From: Treponema sp.
GTDB lineage: Bacteria; Spirochaetota; Spirochaetia; Treponematales; Breznakiellaceae
DNA length: 64,000 bases
Assembly: GCA_012517385.1 (NCBI GenBank)
Contig: JAAYUZ010000053.1
Coordinates: forward strand, 16,368-80,367
Reading direction: 5' to 3'
The stretch's first letter is position 1. Each line of letters starts with the position of its first letter. The notes under the pieces were generated by a model. The model was not told the origin of the DNA and did no database searches. It saw nothing but the letters and a program-made list of their open reading frames with translations. The translations under genes and the position numbers were made by a program. Positions 27,648-36,986 of this stretch are shown here, in pieces.

Positions 27648-29317
27648 ATCAGAAAAATCTGAGTAAACTTTCCCAGCGCCAGGCCTGATTCCCGCTGTTC
27701 TGCTCCGGAGAGGGTTATTGCATCTGAACGGCGGAGTGTTTTAAACACCTTTTCCGCGGGGAGGTCCTCTCCGAGCTTTGCTGAAAAGGGGATGCGGCCT
27801 TCGTCTCCGCAGAGAATGAGCCGGGTCCGGCCGGCCTTGTTCAACATGGGCTCCGAAACAACCCTATAGGGCCCGCGCTGATTGATGACTCCAACTGAAT
27901 TTTCAGATCCTGTGACTTTTGCGGGCCCTGCAGTTTGTGCGGTGTCTGTAGATTGTGTGGCCTCTGCGGATTGCGCGTGCCCTGTGACTTTTGCGGGCCC
28001 TGAAGTGCCACCAGTCCCTAAGGTTGTATCGGGCCCTGCGGCTTCTGCAATCTCCGCAGGCTGGCCGGAGTCATGGACCCTGTCCTTGGTTCCTGACTCT
28101 GCCGTTCCAGGTCGGCTTAAAACCAGGGCTGTGGTTTTAACCAGATCCTTGTCGAGGCCGGTTCTTCGTTCAAGCTCCTGGACCGTTCTTGGCACTTTCC
28201 AGGTAAAATCGCTGTGGCAGGTCTGGTTGGGCTGGGTTAGCGCAGGACAGGCTTTTTGGGTAAAACAGGGGGCAAGCACCCGCCATCTATGACCCAGCAG
28301 CCAGTCCCGGAGTGCCAGCAGGTCCCGGCCTGTACTGAGCAGGGCCGGTTCCAGAATAAGGATGATACCCCCCGCTGCAAGCTGTGTTCCCAATGCATCG
28401 ATAAGGGCTGCCCGCTGTTCCACCCTGTCGGAGGCATCCTTCCAGAGCTCGTTGAGGAGATGCCCAATGACGATACAGTGAAAGGGCCCTTCTGGAATTG
28501 GATCGGTCCCGGCCCGCCAGGGTGCCACCCTGTTCAACCGGTAACCTGCCCCATCGGCAAGCCGCTCTGCCGCAGAAAGCGAGAGGATACTCTGGTCGCA
28601 GGCGGTAATTTCGATGTTTTTTGCTATGGTTTTGTTCATCCCGCTGAACCAGTCCGCTGCGGCGATTGAACAGGGGGCAGGCCCGGAACCCAGGTCAAGA
28701 ATTCGGAAGGTTGTGTTTGCATCCTCATAGAATAGGCCGCTACGAGCTGTCCCTGGGGCAGTAATTCCTTCGGGTTTATGGTCGGAGTTCTGAGCCCCTA
28801 GTGCTCTCAGGGCCATATCGAGCATACCCCTGGTCTGGGTATAGGAAGTAAACCAGTAAAAAAGCAGATAGGCCCCCAGCCTCCGGCCTTCGTCCATATA
28901 GGCGGAGGCGATGAGCCTTCGTTCCCCTGTAAGTCCCCGCTGAAGGGCTAAAAGGTCCGCCGCAGCCCGGTCTAACTCAGCAGGGCTGAGCCTGTCCGCA
29001 GCCCGGTCTAACTCAGCAGGGCTGAGCCTGTCCGCAGCCCGGTCTAACTCAGCAGGGCTGAGCCTGTCCGCAGCCCGGTCTAACTCGGCGGGGCTGAGCC
29101 TGTCCGCGGCTGGGGTGTTTTTACGCCTGTCCGTAGCTTGAGCATTGTCAAACTTGTATGTCCCTGGCAGTTTTTTAAGCCTATCCGCGGCTGGCGCAGG
29201 GCTGACCCGGGACGCCTTATGGCTGCCCCGGGAACCCTGGAATTCCTTCCCGGGGCTCTGCTGCAGGGCCCGCCACTCCCGGATGAGCCGTTTTTCCCAG
29301 ATGGCGAGTTCCGTCAA
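27644..29317 (-). CDS. Rsm22/METTL17-like putative rRNA methyltransferase with tandem-repeat insertions
   Basis: SAM motif FRILDLGSGPAPCSIAAADW; Cys-rich APCFTQKACPALTQPNQTCHSDFTW resembling the Rsm22 cysteine motif. Likely TTG start at 29317, 4 nt after the pepT stop. Confidence 0.7.
   Translation of the reverse strand: MTELAIWEKRLIREWRALQQSPGKEFQGSRGSHKASRVSPAPAADRLKKLPGTYKFDNAQATDRRKNTPAADRLSPAELDRAADRLSPAELDRAADRLSPAELDRAADRLSPAELDRAAADLLALQRGLTGERRLIASAYMDEGRRLGAYLLFYWFTSYTQTRGMLDMALRALGAQNSDHKPEGITAPGTARSGLFYEDANTTFRILDLGSGPAPCSIAAADWFSGMNKTIAKNIEITACDQSILSLSAAERLADGAGYRLNRVAPWRAGTDPIPEGPFHCIVIGHLLNELWKDASDRVEQRAALIDALGTQLAAGGIILILEPALLSTGRDLLALRDWLLGHRWRVLAPCFTQKACPALTQPNQTCHSDFTWKVPRTVQELERRTGLDKDLVKTTALVLSRPGTAESGTKDRVHDSGQPAEIAEAAGPDTTLGTGGTSGPAKVTGHAQSAEATQSTDTAQTAGPAKVTGSENSVGVINQRGPYRVVSEPMLNKAGRTRLILCGDEGRIPFSAKLGEDLPAEKVFKTLRRSDAITLSGAEQRESGLALGKFTQIFLI
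27910..27999. repeat. 18-bp minisatellite (about 5 units) inside the Rsm22-like gene
   Basis: ctgtgacttttgcgggcc / ctgcagtttgtgcggtgt / ctgtagattgtgtggcct / ctgcggattgcgcgtgcc / ctgtgacttttgcgggcc; first and last units identical. Confidence 0.8.
28962..29105. repeat. 36-bp tandem repeat, 4 units, inside the Rsm22-like gene
   Basis: gcagcccggtctaactcagcagggctgagcctgtcc x3 identical plus one variant copy; encodes (ADRLSPAELDRA)n. Confidence 0.97.
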
Positions 29318-29321
29318 GTAT

Positions 29322-30584
29322 TTATTCCTTCGCCCAGAGCTGAATGAGTTCCAATACGGTCCTGGAAGCAGCCACCATGTCCGACAGAGAAGCCCATTCG
29401 GTTCTGCTGTGGTAATTATGGCCGCCGGTATACACATTGGGCGTCGGGATGCCCATCTGGGTCAACCGGGACCCGTCGGTCCCTCCCCGGATAGGTTTAA
29501 GGTAGGCCTTTACGCCTGCCTTTTCGGCAGCCTGTTCCAGAAGTTCCAGGACCCGGGGATGTTCATCAATCTTTTCTTTCATATTGATGTACTGAAGCTG
29601 GGGTTTTACTTCGACCCTGCCGCCGGGGAAGAGGGCCTCCACGGTTTTGCCAAAGAGTTCCAGGGCCGCAAGGCGGCGGTCTATTTCTTTCTGGTCAAAG
29701 TCCCGGATATACACCTCAAGGGATGCCTCTTCCAGGTCGCCCTTGATTTCGATGGGGCAATAGTAGCCGTAGTAGCCATCGGTAGCTTCAGGACTTTCCG
29801 ACCGGGGCAGCAGGGTCGCATAGGTGGCGGCCATCATGGTTGCGTTGGCAAGTTTGCCCCTGGCCTGTCCGATATGAATCGCCTTTCCGTGGCAAAGGAC
29901 ATCAATCTTATAGGCCGTAAAACATTCAACTTCCAGTTCTCCTGCGGGTCCCCCATCCAACGTATAAAAGGCGGTTGCTTTAAAGGCTGAAAGGGGAAAT
30001 TCCGGGAGCCCCTTGCCGGTTTCTTCGTCCGGAGAGAATACAATCTCAAGGGGACCATGGGCAATCTCGGGGTGGCTTTGCAGGTAGTCTAGCGTTGCCA
30101 TGATTTCTGCCACCCCTGCCTTGTCGTCGGCTCCGAGCAGGGTGGTCCCATCGGTATGGATTATCGTATCCCCAATCCGTTTTGCCAGGGCCTCATCCTT
30201 TGCGGGGTCCAGGCTGATTCCGTCCTTTAAGGGGATGACTGAACCATCATAGTTTTCCGTGATGATGGGATGCACATCCTTGCCGCTTACATCGCTGGCC
30301 GTATCCATGTGGGCCATAAAGCCGATGGTTGGAGCCTTTTCATAGCCTGGCGTGGCGGGAAGCCGGGCGATTACATAGCAATGGTCCGTAAGTTCAACCT
30401 GTTCTATACGAAGGCTTTTAAGCTCATCCACCAGAACTTTTGCCAGGTCCCACTGGCCGGCTGTAGAAGGGGTTTCCGGGATATGACGGTCACTGGTGGT
30501 CCATATCTGGACATATTTGGTGAACCGTGGAATGAGGCGGTTTACCATATCGGTATCCGCCAGTCGTTGGGTAAATGTATTCAT
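29322..30584 (-). CDS. pepT: Peptidase T (tripeptide aminopeptidase)
   Basis: GFMAHMDTASDVSGKDVHPIITENYDG, TLLGADDKAGVAEIM, FSPDEETGKG, GGTDGSRLTQMGIPTPNVYTGGHNYHSRTEW. Confidence 0.95.
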   Translation of the reverse strand: MNTFTQRLADTDMVNRLIPRFTKYVQIWTTSDRHIPETPSTAGQWDLAKVLVDELKSLRIEQVELTDHCYVIARLPATPGYEKAPTIGFMAHMDTASDVSGKDVHPIITENYDGSVIPLKDGISLDPAKDEALAKRIGDTIIHTDGTTLLGADDKAGVAEIMATLDYLQSHPEIAHGPLEIVFSPDEETGKGLPEFPLSAFKATAFYTLDGGPAGELEVECFTAYKIDVLCHGKAIHIGQARGKLANATMMAATYATLLPRSESPEATDGYYGYYCPIEIKGDLEEASLEVYIRDFDQKEIDRRLAALELFGKTVEALFPGGRVEVKPQLQYINMKEKIDEHPRVLELLEQAAEKAGVKAYLKPIRGGTDGSRLTQMGIPTPNVYTGGHNYHSRTEWASLSDMVAASRTVLELIQLWAKE

Positions 30585-30680
30585 ACCTATACTATGCTCA
30601 TTACGGGCGGTCTCGTAAAGGGTCTGTGTATCTGTTTTACTTGCCTTGTTTACTCATCAATCTGTATATTATTATCTATA

Positions 30681-31562
30681 ATGATAATACCAAAATATCC
30701 TGATTTTATACCCATAGGGCTGGAACTCAAGGACGATCTTTACCCGCGGCTGAATATGACCCCTGACGGGGTTTCGGAATTTACCTTTTCTAACCTTTAC
30801 CTGTTCCGGAAACGGTACAATTATCGGTTGTCCCATGATGATAATACGCTCATTATTTCGGGAGAACGGGATGGAAAAAGATTTTTTATGACCCCCTGTT
30901 CTATTCCTTCCCGGGATATCATCGAGGATCTTTTTAAGAACCATGATTATTGGAAGAATCTTTCCGATACCGTACTTTGCTCAAACTGTATTAATCTGCA
31001 GGACTGGGGAATAGAACATAAAGAAGACCGGGATAATTTTGATTATCTCTACCTGAGAAAGGACCTGGCGGAGCTTTCGGGCAAGAAATACCACAAGAAG
31101 CGCAATCTGGTAAACGCCTTTATCAACTCCTATACCTACGAAGAACGACCGCTGACCCAGGACATGGTTCCCCAGGCTCTCTATGTGCTGGATGAATGGT
31201 GTAAGGAAAAAAACATAGAAGGGGACTATGTGGCTGCAAAGGAAGCCCTGGAACGATTTGAATATCTGGGGCTCAAGGGTGCCATGTATTATGTAAATAA
31301 TGAACCGGCGGGCTGGTGTCTTGGTGAAAGTGTTGCCAAGGGGCGGATGTTTGCGATTCATTTTGAAAAGGGGCTCGAAAAATTCAAGGGGATTTACCAG
31401 TTTATCAATCAGGCCTTTGCTTCGGCGTTGCCGAAACATTACCTCTATATCAACCGGGAACAGGACCTGGGAGATGAGGGCCTCAGGCAGGCCAAAATGA
31501 CCTACCGTCCCTGTGGTTTTGTGAGAAAATATATCGGTACTAAGGTAACTGCCACCCTTTAA
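30681..31562 (+). CDS. DUF2156 (phosphatidylglycerol lysyltransferase C-terminal-like) protein
   Basis: MIIPKYPDFIPIGLELKDDLYPRLNMTPDGVSEFTFSNLYLFRKRYNYRLSHDD...; GNAT-like C-terminal half. Start at 30681, not the upstream track ATG. Confidence 0.78.
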   Translation: MIIPKYPDFIPIGLELKDDLYPRLNMTPDGVSEFTFSNLYLFRKRYNYRLSHDDNTLIISGERDGKRFFMTPCSIPSRDIIEDLFKNHDYWKNLSDTVLCSNCINLQDWGIEHKEDRDNFDYLYLRKDLAELSGKKYHKKRNLVNAFINSYTYEERPLTQDMVPQALYVLDEWCKEKNIEGDYVAAKEALERFEYLGLKGAMYYVNNEPAGWCLGESVAKGRMFAIHFEKGLEKFKGIYQFINQAFASALPKHYLYINREQDLGDEGLRQAKMTYRPCGFVRKYIGTKVTATL

Positions 31563-31612
31563 GCCCTGTATATTCGATTTTTAGGCTACAGCGATCCTAT
31601 TCAGCCGGTTTA

Positions 31613-32527
31613 TCAAGCCGGTTGCAGGGTCCCTTCGCTGAACCAGTATTCCCGGTCCCGCTCCAGGAGCGTATAGGTGGCGCCGGGGGCGTTCTTTTCG
31701 AGGGATGTCCTGAAGGGTTCCGGGTTCAGGGAATTGTGGGGGAATAGGTCCCAGTGGGCGGGTACCACATAGCGGGCATGGGCTGCCCCGGCGAGCCTGC
31801 TGGCTTCCCAATGGGAGAGGTTCCCATACCCCGCATTGATGCAAACCGCCATCACGTCCGGACCTGGCTCCTGTGTTTCTGCTCCCAGGCCTGGGGCGGT
31901 GCTGCCGGTCTCGGCCTGCCATTCCCGGATGGTTTTTACGACTGCTTCTGCGGCCAGCATGGGGAGGGTGTCGCACCAGGCCGTGTCCCCCGTGTTCCAG
32001 AATGTGCTCCCATCGCTGAACTGGAGCAAATAGCCCAGGTGATTAAGATCCGTATCATCGGTGGGTAAGGCGAAGGTTGCCTTTACCCGAAGACCCCGTT
32101 CACCGGTTCCCCGCCGTATCTGTTCTGCCGCGGCCAGCACGCCGGGTTTGCTGTAAAAAGTAATTTCTTCACCGGGATGGATGAGCCTGAGCCGTTCTGC
32201 AGAAATTCCCGCCTTTTCTGCCACCCTGAGGGCGTCCCGGGGGCCCGCTACCCGTATGTGTCGTTTGGCTGCCAGGGCCCGCAGTGTTTCCGGGTCCGCA
32301 TGGTCGCAGTGGGAATGGGTTAAGAGGACCAGGTCCACATCCAGGTTTTCCGGCGCAATAGGTGGGGGAAAGAGGCGGCTCTTTGCGGTAGGTTCCTTGC
32401 TCTGTCCGCGGGTGGCGCACCAGTCACTTAAATAGGGGTCAATGGCGACAGAAAAGCCCCGGGCATCCATCAATATAAATGAATTCTGCCCTAAAAAGCG
32501 CAAAGAAAATCCAGTCTCTTTCATCAT
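31613..32527 (-). CDS. Metallo-beta-lactamase-fold hydrolase (UlaG-like)
   Basis: VLLTHSHCDHADPETL; FWNTGDTAWCD; VPAHWDLFPHNSLNPEPF. Confidence 0.85.
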   Translation of the reverse strand: MMKETGFSLRFLGQNSFILMDARGFSVAIDPYLSDWCATRGQSKEPTAKSRLFPPPIAPENLDVDLVLLTHSHCDHADPETLRALAAKRHIRVAGPRDALRVAEKAGISAERLRLIHPGEEITFYSKPGVLAAAEQIRRGTGERGLRVKATFALPTDDTDLNHLGYLLQFSDGSTFWNTGDTAWCDTLPMLAAEAVVKTIREWQAETGSTAPGLGAETQEPGPDVMAVCINAGYGNLSHWEASRLAGAAHARYVVPAHWDLFPHNSLNPEPFRTSLEKNAPGATYTLLERDREYWFSEGTLQPA

Positions 32528-32645
32528 TTCTGCTTCAGCTCCTTAAGTATTATTATAATGCTTCTCTTTATAATATCAAGATTTATGATAGCAAAATCCA
32601 CATTTTCCTTGCTAAATCTCCAATCTGGTATATACTATCAATGCT

Positions 32646-33713
32646 ATGGCATATACCATTCTTGTGATCAATCCCGGCTCTACCTCAACTAAAGTAGGGG
32701 TTTATCGGGATGAAGAGACGGTCTTTACGTCCAGCGTTTCCCACTCGGTCGAAGCCCTTGCTCAATTTGACACCGTTGCGGATCAGATGGAATTCCGGGA
32801 GCAGGCGATTCTGGATCTGCTGGACACCCATGTGATTGACCTTAAGGCAATTGATTGTATTGTAGCCCGCGGGGGCTTGGTAAGACCCCTGCCCCATGGA
32901 ACCTACCGGGTTAATGAAAAAATGAAGGAGGACCTGCGTACCGCCTGTTATGGTGGTCATGCCTCTAACCTGGGGGCCCTCATCGCCGATGATTTGGCTA
33001 CGAAGCTTGGGGTTCCTGCCTATATCAGCGATCCAGTGGTGGTCGATGAACTGGATGATGTGGCCAGGCTTACGGGTATAAAGGGGATAAAGCGGCGCTC
33101 CATTTTCCACGCCCTGAATCAGCGGGCGGTGGCTCTCCGCTATGCGAAGTCCCATGGGTTGCGTTATGATGACATAAATCTCATTGTTGTCCATATGGGC
33201 GGGGGGGTGACCGTAGGGCTTCACCGCAGAGGACGGGTTACCGATGTGAATAACGGGCTTGATGGGGAAGGTCCCTTTACTCCCGAACGGGCAGGTACCA
33301 TTCCTGCGGGGGCCCTGGTGGGCCTTTGTTTTTCCGGGGATTATACCGAGCATGAGGTGCGAAAACTGCTCACGGGTCATGGTGGTTTTGTGAGTCTTTT
33401 AGGTACCAATGATATGCGGGAAGTGGAACGCCGGGTAAGCGAGGGGGATGAAGAGGCGGCTCTGGTCCTTAATGGGTTTATCTACCGGGTTGCAAAAGAG
33501 GTAGGATCCCTGGCGGCTGCTGCGGATGGTAAAATCGATGCTATTTTGCTGACCGGCGGTATTGCCCATGATACCCATGTGGTGCAGGGGATTACCAAAA
33601 AGGTTTCCTGGATTGCACCGGTAGAGGTGTTCCCTGGAGAGGGCGAACTGGAAGCCCTCCGCGATGCGGGTCTTCGGGTCCTGCGGGGCGAAGAAATTCC
33701 CGTAGAGTATTAA
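32646..33713 (+). CDS. buk: Butyrate kinase
   Basis: ILVINPGSTSTKVGVYRDEE, VVHMGGGVTVGLHRRGRVTDVNNGLDGEGPFTPERAGTIP, AILLTGGIAHD. Confidence 0.95.
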   Translation: MAYTILVINPGSTSTKVGVYRDEETVFTSSVSHSVEALAQFDTVADQMEFREQAILDLLDTHVIDLKAIDCIVARGGLVRPLPHGTYRVNEKMKEDLRTACYGGHASNLGALIADDLATKLGVPAYISDPVVVDELDDVARLTGIKGIKRRSIFHALNQRAVALRYAKSHGLRYDDINLIVVHMGGGVTVGLHRRGRVTDVNNGLDGEGPFTPERAGTIPAGALVGLCFSGDYTEHEVRKLLTGHGGFVSLLGTNDMREVERRVSEGDEEAALVLNGFIYRVAKEVGSLAAAADGKIDAILLTGGIAHDTHVVQGITKKVSWIAPVEVFPGEGELEALRDAGLRVLRGEEIPVEY

Positions 33714-33734
33714 ACATACAGCCGAGGTAGTAGC

Positions 33735-34679
33735 GTGAAAACAATAGCTGAACTCATTCAAAGGGCCAAAACCCTTTCTGCAGAAAAGGGGCGGGTCCGT
33801 ATTGCGGTAGCCGCTGCCCAGGATGAGGAAGTCCTGGTTGCGGTGGATGCTGCCAGGAAGGATGGTCTCGCAGATGCAATTCTGGTTGGAGACCGGGCCT
33901 TAATTGGTGCCATCGCCAAGGAGCATGGTATTGATCTTTCCAACTATCAAATAGTGGATGAAGCCGATGTGGTTCGTGCTGCCGCTCTGGCGGTGGACCA
34001 TGTGCGGCGGGGGGATGCGGCCTTTGTGATGAAGGGGATTCTGGATACTTCGGTTCTGCTTAAGGCGGTTCTTAATAAGGAGACGGGGCTGAATGCGGGC
34101 CGTCTGGTGAGCCATGTGGGGGTAGCAGAATCGCCCAATTATCATAAATTGTTCCTCATGACCGATGCGGCAATCAATATTGCGCCTACCCTGCAGGAAA
34201 AGGTTGATATCATTAAGAACGCCGTTGACTGCGCCCGTGCTCTGGGGATTGCCAGTCCTAAGGTAGCCCTGCTGGCGGCGGTGGAAAAGGTGAATCCCGA
34301 CAAGATGCCCTGCACCATGGATGCGGCTATCCTTACCCAGATGAATCGTCGGGGGCAGATTAAGGATTGTATAATCGACGGGCCCCTGGCACTGGATAAT
34401 GCGATCAGTGCTGAATCGGCCCGGATAAAGAAAATCGACAGCCCCGTGGCGGGTGATGCGGATATTCTGGTGGCACCGGACATAGAGGCGGGAAATATCC
34501 TGTACAAGGCGGTTATTGATCTGGGAGGGGCCAGGGGAGCAGGGCTTGTCATGGGAGCCGGTGCTCCGGTGGTGCTGACCAGCCGGGCCGATACGGCGGA
34601 GACCAAGCATGCATCCATTGCCCTGGCGGTGCTGGTTGCATTTAGTCAGAAAAGCGAGACTTTGCCAAAACTCAGATAG
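33735..34679 (+). CDS. ptb: Phosphate butyryltransferase
   Basis: GTG start; DTSVLLKAVLNKETGLNAGRLVSHVGV, DGPLALDNAISAESARIKKIDSPVAGDADILVAPDIEAGNILYK. Confidence 0.94.
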   Translation: MKTIAELIQRAKTLSAEKGRVRIAVAAAQDEEVLVAVDAARKDGLADAILVGDRALIGAIAKEHGIDLSNYQIVDEADVVRAAALAVDHVRRGDAAFVMKGILDTSVLLKAVLNKETGLNAGRLVSHVGVAESPNYHKLFLMTDAAINIAPTLQEKVDIIKNAVDCARALGIASPKVALLAAVEKVNPDKMPCTMDAAILTQMNRRGQIKDCIIDGPLALDNAISAESARIKKIDSPVAGDADILVAPDIEAGNILYKAVIDLGGARGAGLVMGAGAPVVLTSRADTAETKHASIALAVLVAFSQKSETLPKLR

Positions 34680-34821
34680 TTTTGATAGAGCAACTTCACG
34701 AAGTTGCTGTTCTTCGGGATAGTTTCCCATGGACTTATATGTCCTGGTGAAGGCTGTCCTAAAAATATGGTGCTTCTGAAAACTCCAAATTTCAGGAGCC
34801 TGCTCATGATAAGGAGGCCCT

Positions 34822-35052
34822 ATGGCTAAGAGAGGAAAGGTTGTCATTGACCGGGAGATGTGCAAGGGATGCTACCTCTGTGTTCGCGCATGTCCATCCA
34901 AGGTCCTTGAGCCGGATACCACCCCCAATTCGACAGGAACATACCCGTCCTTTGCAAAGTATATGGAGAAATGCATTGCCTGTGGTAACTGTTATCAGGT
35001 ATGCCCCGATGTTTGTATCGAGGTATATGAGCTGGAAGGAGGCGAGGCATGA
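34822..35052 (+). CDS. 2-oxoacid:ferredoxin oxidoreductase delta subunit (2x[4Fe-4S] ferredoxin)
   Basis: [12 protein letters not shown] and [12 protein letters not shown]. Confidence 0.93.
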   Translation: MAKRGKVVIDREMCKGCYLCVRACPSKVLEPDTTPNSTGTYPSFAKYMEKCIACGNCYQVCPDVCIEVYELEGGEA

Positions 35053-36113
35053 GCGAAGAAAAACTTCTAATGAAAGGAAATGAGGCTATTGCGGAGGCTG
35101 CTATCCGGGCTGGTTGTACCGCCTACTATGGGTATCCTATTACACCCCAAAATGAGCTCACCGCCTACATGGCAAGGCATATGCTTGCAAGGGGCCGGAT
35201 CTTTATTCAAGCTGAAAGTGAAGTGTCAGCCATCAATATGGTATATGGTTCCAGTGCTGCTGGTGCCCGGGCCATGACCAGTTCCAGCAGTCCCGGGGTG
35301 AGCCTGAAACAGTAAGGAATTTCCTATGCTGCTGGTGCAGATATTCCCCTTGTGGTGGCCAATGTGGTCCGGGGCGGCCCTGGTCTTGGTTCTATCGCTC
35401 CCAGCCAGGCGGACTATTTTCAGTCTACCCGTTGCGGCGGCCATGGAGATTATTACACCATCGTCTTAGCGCCAAAGAGTGTCCAGGAAGCGGCTGATCT
35501 TACCTATCTTGCCTTTGATCTGGCGGATACCTGGCGGATACCGGTCATACTCCAGGCCGATGGGATGATCGGGCAAATGATGGAAGGTGTGGTTCTTCCC
35601 CCCGAACGGGACCTTAAGACACTCCCGAAACGGGACTGGGCGGTAGGGTATCAGGCAGGGACCGGACGGGACGCCCGGCATATATCGTCCCTGGATCTGG
35701 TTCCAGAAAATCTCGAAGCCAAGGTCCGGGCCCGGTTCAAACGGTATGAACAGATAAAAGCAAAGGAAGTCCGTTACGAGTTAATCGGTGAAGATGCGGA
35801 CCTGTATATGGTCGCCTATGGAACTTCTGCCCGGGTCTGTCTCGGTGCTAAAAAACTGGCAGATAAGGCGGGCATTAAACTGGGTCTCTTCAGGCCCATT
35901 ACCCTCTGGCCCTTCCCTGAACTGGCTCTGTCCAAACTGGCTGAAAAGGGCAAGCCCTTCCTCACCGTAGAAATGAGTATGGGCCAGCTGGTTGAAGATG
36001 TCCGGCTTTCGGTTCTTGGCCGCGCACCGGTTCACCTTTTGGGCCATTGCGGCGGAGTTATTCCCACAGAAGAAGAAGTCTTCGCAGAGGCGAAGCGTAT
36101 CCTCGGGAGGTAA
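35049..36113 (+). pseudogene. 2-oxoacid:ferredoxin oxidoreductase alpha subunit, interrupted by an in-frame TAA
   Basis: Both track ORFs (35049..35315 and 35352..36113) are in one frame: [49 protein letters not shown] at 35313-35315. Confidence 0.88.
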
Positions 36114-36116
36114 GAC

Positions 36117-36986
36117 ATGAAAAAACTCTACGGGCACCCCGAGAGCCTTAAAACGGTTTCGACAAAATACTGCGCCGGTTGCGGACACGGGGTTATACAC
36201 CGGCTTATTACCGAAGTTATTGATGAAATGGGATTGCAGGAAAAGTCAATTATCACCAATCCGGTAGGTTGTTCTATCTGGGCGGACCTCTACTTCGATT
36301 TTGATTCGGTTCAGCCGCCCCATGGCCGTACTCCTGCGGCTGCTACGGGTATTAAGCGGGTATTACCGGATCATCTGGTCATTTGTTACCAGGGAGACGG
36401 GGACCTGGCTGCTATTGGTACTGCAGAAATTATCCATGCGGCGAACCGGGGTGAAAAGTTCACGGTTATCTTTGTGAATAATGCTATTTATGGCATGACC
36501 GGCGGTCAGATGGCCCCAACTACCCTGGTTGGTCAAAAGGCAACCACCGCCCCATTGGGACGGGACCCTATCGATGCCGGCATGGGCTACCCTATTCAGG
36601 TTTGTGAACTGCTGGCAACTCTGGGTGGGACGAGATATCTTGCCCGCGGTGCAGTTAATACACCCGCCAATGTGCGGAAAACGAAACAGTATATCAAGAA
36701 GGCCTTCCAGGCTCAGATGAATGGTATCGGATTTACCCTGGTAGAAATTCTTTCCCAGTGTCCCACAAACTGGGGAATGGAACCGGTAGACGCGGTGGAC
36801 TGGCTCGAAAAAAATATGATTCCCTACTATCACCTTGGGGAGATTAAGAATGAGCTGGAAGGTGCTGCTGCGGGCGCTGCAGCAGCCAGCGTTGCTGATA
36901 GGGGGGCAGCGCCAGCCAGTACTGGTGGAACTGCAGGTGCTGGTGAAGGCTTAGGCGGAGCTGCTGCAAAGGGGGCTGCACGATGA
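36117..36986 (+). CDS. 2-oxoacid:ferredoxin oxidoreductase beta subunit (ThDP-binding)
   Basis: YCAGCGHGVIHRLITEV, GDGDLAAIGTAEIIHAANRGEKFTVIFVNNAIYGMTGGQMAPTT. Confidence 0.94.
   Translation: MKKLYGHPESLKTVSTKYCAGCGHGVIHRLITEVIDEMGLQEKSIITNPVGCSIWADLYFDFDSVQPPHGRTPAAATGIKRVLPDHLVICYQGDGDLAAIGTAEIIHAANRGEKFTVIFVNNAIYGMTGGQMAPTTLVGQKATTAPLGRDPIDAGMGYPIQVCELLATLGGTRYLARGAVNTPANVRKTKQYIKKAFQAQMNGIGFTLVEILSQCPTNWGMEPVDAVDWLEKNMIPYYHLGEIKNELEGAAAGAAAASVADRGAAPASTGGTAGAGEGLGGAAAKGAAR

Noticed and set aside
30270-30680. N-terminal 137 aa of the 430-aa track ORF
   Set aside because: Antisense to pepT; the DUF2156 protein begins naturally at ATG 30681.
32685-33380. 231-aa minus-strand ORF
   Set aside because: Antisense to buk, which has clear family motifs.
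33900-34865. 321-aa minus-strand ORF
   Set aside because: Entirely antisense to ptb and its downstream leader; no domain signal, His/Gln-rich shadow translation.
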